Shown here: positions 48,589-57,500 of the stretch, piece after piece
How positions within the stretch are numbered: position 1 is the stretch's first letter
Layout of the letters: the number at the start of each line of letters is the position of its first letter
Source: Periplaneta americana
Lineage: Eukaryota > Arthropoda > Insecta > Blattodea > Blattidae
Length of the DNA stretch: 64,000 nucleotides
Assembly: GCF_040183065.1 (NCBI RefSeq)
Contig: NC_091131.1
Location: forward strand, 16,013,800-16,077,799
Direction of reading: 5' to 3'
Program-made: the position numbers and the translations under genes
The notes under the pieces: generated by a model
Told to the model about the DNA's origin: nothing
The model's database searches: none
Seen by the model: only the letters and a program-made list of their open reading frames with translations

Positions 48589-51500
48589 GTAATTAGTAGT
48601 AGTAGTACCGGTATTTTTCAATGTAAATAGCGTTAGAAAAGCGTCGAAAGGACTGCAAACTGTAAAAATAGTTTTAATTTAATACGAAGCCTCTACTTTT
48701 ATGAGTGTCGGTATTCTTCAATGTAATATTGTTAGAAAGGCGTTGAAAAAATTGTAAACTGTAAAAATATTTATAATTAAAAATCTGCACGTCTTTTTCT
48801 TTTCAAATATTGGTAACAGTGCTCTTATTAATTTTAACACAAGCAACAGTTCTCATTACGACTTGCGCCAAAGGTAAAAGAGGCCCGCCGTTATCTTTTA
48901 TCCTGTCAAAATACTCTCTTACGTAACACACCATCTCTCGCGCTTGACTCTTTAACGGGGCACCTTGTCCAATATTCTTTATTCTCCGCCTGTCTTTCCT
49001 TCCTTCCGACAGTGCACAAGACATCTATTTAAAAACTCTAGTAGAAACTAGAAAACACACACTCCACCAATGACAACGAAGATAATAGTGTAATATAATT
49101 TAAACACAATAATTATCGATACACTAAAACAATAATACAACTAAATAATATTTTTAATTCACACAAATCACGCGTTAACCAGCCAACTCAGTCATTCCGG
49201 CCATTGTATTCACCACTAGGCCCTGGTATTCACGTGCAACTTGTAAACATAGACAAGGCAACACCGTCCCGCTACCATGGTTACGCGTCTCTTGTGATTG
49301 GTTGATTTGAATGGTTGCCATGGTAACATGCTAAAGGCACCATTTGTCAGGTCGGAAGTTGCTTTGGACAGATCATAATTTTTATACCTGTCTAGCTAAT
49401 GTACGAGGGTCATTAAAAAGTGAGGTAACAAGAGCTCTCACATGTGACAGCAGTTGTAAAAGTACACCTACTAATAATTTCACCTTACTTTTTGAAGCAT
49501 TCTTGTACTTCAGAATAAATATCTCCGTGCACCAATAATACCTTCCTTAGTAGCTGTATCCCTTGGCTAGGAAACTCTGCACTCCTCTGATTACGGATGG
49601 AGTCATTGCAGGTCATTTGCAGGACAGTTTATCACGAAGTACAGTCCAACATAAATCAAGAGCTAGAATTTCTTATTATGTAACTTACCATCTTTCCCCC
49701 AATATGAGACGTAGGAGAGCAGGTCGGATGAGCTATTGCTCATTTTGGGGTATAGATATGCTTCATCTGGTGTCGTTTCCGATATTGTTTGAATGATGCA
49801 CCCCATAATATTGATGATGGGGTCCCTGAATTTGAAGAATGCACTCTGGTCAGGCAGTACATCCACCGCTGACGTGGGGATGAAATTAAATGCACTTGCT
49901 ACAAAGGAAACGAATGTTTAGCATATTAATTATTGATGTTATATGATAGATCTATAATTGAAGAGTGTGATACAAAAACTCGCTCAGTCCCAAAGACGTT
50001 GTATCTTAGTCCATTTGCACTGCTTGGCTGAGAATGGGTCAACGAGAAGAGCAGGCATTATAGCCATCGATCGCCGTAATCAAAGAAGCCTCATTCTTGA
50101 CCCCACTGTCCGTTTTGAGCCAATAACGTTAACGATGAAAAAAATCTATTTACAACCCATGTATTCGTCACTTCAGTGAGAGATACAAAATGAATATTAA
50201 TACATGGGAAGTGAAGGACTTCTTTTTGGCGCTAGGGGAACTGCATTTAAGTTAACCAAAATCATTCTCCTTTCTCTTAAATTTTCTAATGAGGACATTA
50301 ACAAAATTTGTCTCATGTTATTGAGAGATTAATTATCCATTTTACACAATCACTTGTATAATAGTATGTAATTTGTTTTCTTTTTATTTAATTTCATTAC
50401 TCTTCAATGTATTTTCTTCTCATGTTTCTCTGAAATCAAATTATACTTTATTTTTAAATTTATCATTGTTCCGTATTCTCTCCGCAATCATATTGTATTT
50501 TTAATTTAACCTCTGCTTTGTATTCTGGATCCTAGTGATCAGCCGTAGATTTCGGCCAGATGTCCCAAATTGTGGAATTTGTGTATAAACAGGATGGCCC
50601 ACATAAAGTGTTACAAGTTAATATCTCTTAAATGAATAGATAAAACCGAATGCTTTGTCTTTTAAATTTTATTGGAGAAAGGGGTCTTCCAAACTGTGAT
50701 ATGAGCAATATTTCCTCAGGCCTCCTTTAGGGGCGCCGGGTTCATTTTCAGAATTTTAAATGAAACCATGGATCTTTTTTAAATATTTTTGTTCTCCTCA
50801 ATAAACTAAGCAACTTTTATTGAAACACTTTTTTTAATTGAATTATGCAGTAGTAGAAAAGATTACAAAATAAATAAGGAAATCAATAAATACCAAGGTA
50901 TTTACTTTACATTATGTCATTAAGTGCTAAAAGTAGCCTCCTCTAATATCTAAGCACTTGGTGATTCTTGTGGAAAGGTTTTCTCTAACATTTAAGAAAA
51001 TACAGGGCTAACAGTGCGACAAGCTTCACTAATTCAACGTTTCACATCCTCTATTGTTGAAGGTGATGTAAACATGACTTTTTGTTTTATGTTCGCCCCC
51101 CCCCCAAATAATCCAGTGGTGTTACATCGGGTGAGCGAGGTGGCCATGCAACAAGTCCAGCACGTCCAATCCACCTGTCATCAAATTTCTTTTCTCATTT
51201 AACATTTAACACTTACTCCTGCATTCACTTTCACATCATAAAGTGCCATATTTCTGGATCTATAAATGCCACACTAAACAATCAACATGGCCAGCGACAT
51301 ATTTTGAGATTTGAGAAGGCTTTGAAATCATAATACCGAAATAAATCAAACTGAAATTTTTTTAGAAAAGATCTACTATGCGTTTAGATGTTAAGGTTAT
51401 TTTGAGCAATTAATACAAATTATGTAAAGTTATATCGTGGTTTATTATTATTTATCTGTATCGGATATTTCTCGTTTGAAACACCCGGTATTATTTCACA

Positions 51501-54500
51501 ATTTCAGTACAGAAAAAATATTTTAAACAAAAGTTGCTTAATTTGTTTAGGACAATCAAAATATCTAAAAGTTATATCATCGTTCCATTTAAAATTCTGA
51601 AATTACTCCCCCGGAATCCCATTTTGGGGGACGCTCAAATGTTGTCCATGAAACTATCATGAAGGCTCCTTCCTCCGAAAACTGTGTAGGAAAAGTAGGG
51701 ATTTAGTTATATTGATCCATTTAATAGATATTAGCTTGTAACATTTTATGTGGGCCACCCTGTGTGTATATATAATATATGTTTGAGACCTCTATCATTA
51801 TATTTTAAGCTTGTTTTCTTCCAAAACAACGCCAATCCTTGTGTAAAAATTTGTCTTATTGTGCATGTCATTTGAAAACTCTCTCAGACTGTAGACCAGT
51901 GGATAAAAAAAAACTAACCCTGTCCTTTCATAAAAATGGACTGAATGCGTTTTGGGAATACACTCTTCAATAATTGTGATATGAAATTAAAATCTTTAAT
52001 ATCAGCATCATAGAAATATGTTTGCACGCTAAAATGCCCAATTTCGAAGTAATGAATATTAATTCGCTACGAATGGGTTTTTATCTGGTGGCAGCTACAG
52101 CTAGCAAAAAAGATAAATAAAACAAAAAGACGAATAAAAGAAGTGTAAAAATATGCTCTAAAAACCTAAGCATTATCAGAATACACTTTAAATACTTACA
52201 CATACTAATCTAAATACTTAGCAAGTCTGAATAGAAAACTTTGCTGTCGTGATCCATATTTTAAGATAGGCCTACATTCCCGGCGTCATCGGGTGTGACT
52301 GAGGCCTGCAAAATTGAAATTTTCTCCTCCGTCGCTGAAAAAAACGTACGGGGGAGCTCTACGTATCTGATGACTGCAGGTAATAATATTTTACAGCTTT
52401 ATCACGGTTCCGTACATTTTAAAATTGCGCTGAGAATCGAAAATTTAAAATTCGGATCAAATTTCTGCAAATTTAAGACACAAAGTTAAAATTCGTTCAA
52501 TAATTTTTATCAGAAATCACTGCTCTCTTAAATTCACTGAGGATATTGGAAATTTAGTCAATAGTTTTCTTCAAATGCGCTACTTAAAGTTTCATTTAAA
52601 ACATTTTACTTTTCTCGAAATATAAGTCAAAAGGAACAAAATTTTATTTATCTTTTCTGTTTAAAAAACCTGTATGACTAACTCCACTAAATCAATGACA
52701 TGAGTGTTTACTCTGTGCAATTTATATGAAGCTGCATTTCTCTCATTTGTACCTCAAGAAAAAGAAGAAGTTTATATCAAATGACTCATATTTCACATGC
52801 TTTGGGAAAACTGATTCTTTTGAGAAGATTAGCTCCGTACGTAGATGAAATTATCGGGGATCATCAGTGCGGTTTTAGACGTAATAGATCGACTATTGAT
52901 CAGATTGTTTGTATTCGACAGATAATGGAGAAGAAATGGGAGTATAAGGGTACAGTACATCAGTTATTCATAGATTTCAAAAAGGCATATGACTCGGTTA
53001 AGAAGGAAGTATTATATGATATTCTTAATGAATTTGGTATTACCAAGAAACTTGTTCGATTAATTAAAATGTGTCTCAGTGAAACATACAGCAGAGTCCA
53101 TATAGGTCAGTTTCTATCTGATGATTTTCCAATTCACTGCGGGCTAAAACAAGGAGATGCACTATCACCTTTACTTTTTAACTTCGCTTTAGAATATGCC
53201 ATTAGGAAAGTTCAGGATAACAGGCAGGGTTTGGAATTGAACGGGTTACATCAGCTTCTTGTCTATGCGGATGACGTGAATATGTTAGGAGAAAATCCAG
53301 AAACGATTAGAGAAAACACGGGAATTTTACTGGAAGCAAGTACAGCGATCGGTTTGGAAGTAAATCCCGAAAAGACTAAGTATATGATTATGTCTCGTGG
53401 CCAGAATATTGTACGAAATGGAAATATAAAAATTGGAGATTTATCCTTCGAAGGGTGGAAAAATTCAAATATCTTGGAGCAACAGTAACAAAAATAAATG
53501 ACACTCAGGAGGAAATTAAACGCAGAATAAATATGGGAAATGCGTGTCATTATTCGGTTGAGAAGATTTTATCATCTAGTCTGCTGTCAAAAAATCTGAA
53601 AGTTAGAATTTATAAAACAGTTATATTACCGGTTGTTCTATATGGTTGTGAAACTTGGACTCTCACTTTGAGAGAGGAACATAGGTTAAGGGTGTTTGAG
53701 AATAAGGTGCTTAGGAAAATATTTGGGGCTAAGCGGGATGAAGTTACGGGAGAATGGAGAAAGTTACACAACGCAGAACTGCACGCATTGTATTCTTCAC
53801 CTGACATAATTAGGAACATTAAATCCAGACGTTTGAGATGGGCAGGGCATGTATCACGTATGGGCGAATCCAGAAATGCATATAGAGTGTTAGTTGGGAG
53901 ACCGGAGGGAAAAAGACCTTTGGGGAGGCCGAGACGTAGATGGGAGGATAATATTAAAATGGATTTGAGGGAGGTGGGATATGATGATAGAGACTGGATT
54001 AATCTTGCACAGGATAGGGACCGATGGCGGGCTTATGTGAGGGCGGCAATGAACCTTCGGGTTCCTTAAAAGCCATTTGTAAGTAAGTAAGTTATGGGAA
54101 AACTGAAATGTAACTCTTTTTTCATTAATCAAAAGTAATTTTTCAAAATTAAAATTAAAACCTTACCTTGTGCAGTGACGACACATAACTCGCTTTCCGT
54201 AGTGTTGTCTTCGTATGTGACTTCAAGTGTGTAAATCCCAAGACTGTTGAAATCGAAGCATTTTGTCATTAATATCTGGCAGTAGTCTTCTGTCCCTGTA
54301 TAATTGAACTTAGGCCTATCAACCTCGTCGCCTGTTTGCTCAGAATTGGGCTGAAAGTCATATGTCGTTCCATTGGGTATCGTCAGAGAACACGTAGTTA
54401 TGATTTCGCCCGTGCTCTCGGGGCCGTTGAAGATACACTCGTATGAATCATTCGGAATTACTGGGTTTATCAGATACGCTGAAACAATAAGTTCATAATT

Positions 54501-57500
54501 TTATACAGGGTACGTCAGAAAGAACGGATGGATTTCACATGGCAAGAAAATTGTAAAGATTCATCAAATCAAAAATTTATTGTTATCAACATATTCACCA
54601 ATACATGCAGTTTATTTATGGAAAACAACATTATCCATATGATGTCCTTGGCTTTCAATACAGGCATCGAGGCGTTTTCTGATGTTCGCCATCACTTTCA
54701 CAGTCATAGCTGGTGTAATTGCCACGATTTCTTCACGAATCGCTGTCTTCAGTTCGTCCAGTGTATGTGATCGATGTTTACAAACTTACGCCTTCAAATG
54801 GTCCCAAAGAAAGAAGTCGCAGGGCGCGAGATCATACCGTAGCCTCGGACAATCTCAGTGCAATAGAATTTCGTCCAGGTGATTTCTTCTTTAATGTTGA
54901 ACCTATGATACGAAATGAAGCCACCCACCGCAAAATTGTATTCCGAGTTGGAATCCTAGCGTGACATCCGATGTCGAAATGAGTCCTGAGTGGCGATCAC
55001 AGACTCTTCATTTTTCAAAAATGTCTCTACGATGAAAGCACGTTGTACACCAGACCAACACCATATTCTCAACTGAAACTGCATTCTATGGCTGACCCAA
55101 CAGTCGTGGTCCCCCTCACTATATCTCTCTCCTCGTTGCGTATCGATAGTTTGAAATCCATCCGTTCTTTCTGACGCACCCTTTACTTCCTATACTACAT
55201 GCTTGTACTATAAGTAATAACATGAGTCCCTACCAGGAAGTCAAAAGAAGGATAGCAGTGGTAAAGGAAGCTTTTAATAGAAAAAGGAGCATCTTCTGCG
55301 GACCTCTGAAAAAATAACTAAGGAAGAGACTAGTGATGTGCTTCAGTTTATTATTCATAGCAGTGAAATGGATATTACCTGATCTAAGGAGTAAGTTACC
55401 TTGACTAACAAACAAATCAAGTAAATTTAAGTGATTGTTTTTATTTTTTATGTTGAAAACTAAACAATAACTGAAATGCAAATCTAGTCTTTCAGGTAAA
55501 GCTCCCTGTAAAGCAGATTTGAATAATTTCAAGGGAAAAATTGTTCCGGAGCCGGATATCGATCCCGGGACTTCTGGTTGAGCGTACCAGTGCTCTGCCA
55601 ACTGAGCTACCCGGGAACTCCACCCGACACCGTCCCAACTTTTCACTTTATATCCACACAACTCGCGTGGGCTGACGAAACGCCAGAGACCCACATCGAG
55701 TGCACACAATCTCTGTGTGACTTGGAATTCTGGTTTTCTGTTAACGTACACAGTGACGTATATATTATGCAAATCTAGTCTTTCAATTTCATGAAATTAT
55801 TCAAATCTGCTTTACAGGGAGCATTACCTGATGGACTAGATTTGCATAATATATACGTCACTGTGTACGTTAACAGAAAACCACAATTTCAAGTCACACA
55901 GCGATTGTGTGCACTCGATGTGGGTTTCTGGCGTTTCGTCAGCCCACGCGAGTTGTGTGGATATAAAGGGAAAAGTTGGGACGGTGTCGGGTGGAGTTCC
56001 CGGGTAGCTCAGTTGGCAGTGATAAATATCTTTTAAAGGCTTTAAGTTAATTTTAAACTAATATCCTTCAAAGATATAAATAAAGATTAAACTTCTTTAA
56101 GCGTAACACAAAACAACTCATGTTATAATTTATAACATTTTCTTCCCGTTCCTGCAACAAGTTATATAACTTTGTTATATAACGTATTTTGTTATATAGT
56201 GTGGACCCAGCTTTAGACTCGCTGCTCGATTGTTTCTCCGAAAAGCTGGTACTCTGAGAGGCCGTCGTGAGAAGAGTGGTGGTTCATGAATTCGGTTTCT
56301 TATAATCCGGTCATTTACAACTCCGTGAGTGTACTGGAGGACAGGTAAAGCTTGCCAGGCAGTGATAGTCCGTGTGTAGAACCAGAAATCGATACTGCCG
56401 TGCTGTTGTTTTCCTTCCTCGGCCTTGATGATGTTCCTTAACATCACCTGCGACTTGATAACGTAGCCATAATCGGTGAATAACACACCTTGACGTGTTC
56501 AATATTCGAGCAACACGAGCTTGGCTTTGACCACCTTTTATCATTCCAACAGTTATGAGCATTTCAGAAGTTGTGAAATGCCGACCTTCGATGATTAAAT
56601 AAAATGACTTCGTATGATTCCAGTAAGAAAACAAAAATATATCTTAAAAATGTTACATTTAAGAACCAAGCATAAAGACCTTCAACAGTATAATATCTAT
56701 GAAAATATATAAAATAAACGATTAATTGTTCTAAATATTGTCATGGCAACGCTATTTTACTGAGGTCATAATCAGAAATGTAGCATAATAGTACATTATG
56801 CAACGAGCCTATAATGGTAGTAATTAAGACGCGAGTATGTTTATGAAACGAGCGCAAGCGAGTTTCATATTTTTCATACGAGCATCTTAATTACAATTAT
56901 AGTCAAGTTTCATACGAATTTTTATGCTCGACCATATTTCTAACTTGAAATTATTCATAAGTATTCATGTTATTCTTATCTGACTGAGGAGCGGAACTGA
57001 CCTTGTGCAATACCTCGTAAATTGTGAGATGTGCGCAGACGCGAAAGTATTGATTTTTTCCGAGAAACAAATGTCGACATTGACCTTGATATAATCTAGA
57101 GAGTAAAATAAACATTAATCTTGATATAACCTTGAAATTGAATTGGACATTGAAAAACGAGATGACAAATTGAATTTATTTGAATATTATTTACAATTAA
57201 CGCTAATTATTATAGTAACAGAACTGACTTTATTTCAAATATAGGTGATTTATTGATTAATTGTTGTCTTCCGATTGCATATCCGAGAATAATCGAGACT
57301 TGCGCTTTCATATTGCTACAATGGTATTTTCTGATTGGTGGAACAACTGAACTATAATGAATAGGTGTACTTTAATGAGGTCCATTAAAGGGCTGCTACC
57401 AGGTGTATAATTACTACATTCGGCATGGTCGAGCATAAAATAATATATAAAAAATGTGGTACAAGTTGTAATTGTCCCTTAGAGTTTTTGAGCAATGTAG

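Larger units (their letters stand above)
49899..54166. other. Gene A intron 2
   Basis: Contains a mariner-like element (50588-51763) and LINE family 1 copy 4 (52817-54092). I see nothing in 49899-50587 and 51764-52816. Confidence 0.6.

Noticed and set aside
55545..55620. Minus-strand tRNA gene
   Set aside because: The anticodon loop ACGCTCA lacks U33, and the sequence is part of an inverted SINE-like repeat.
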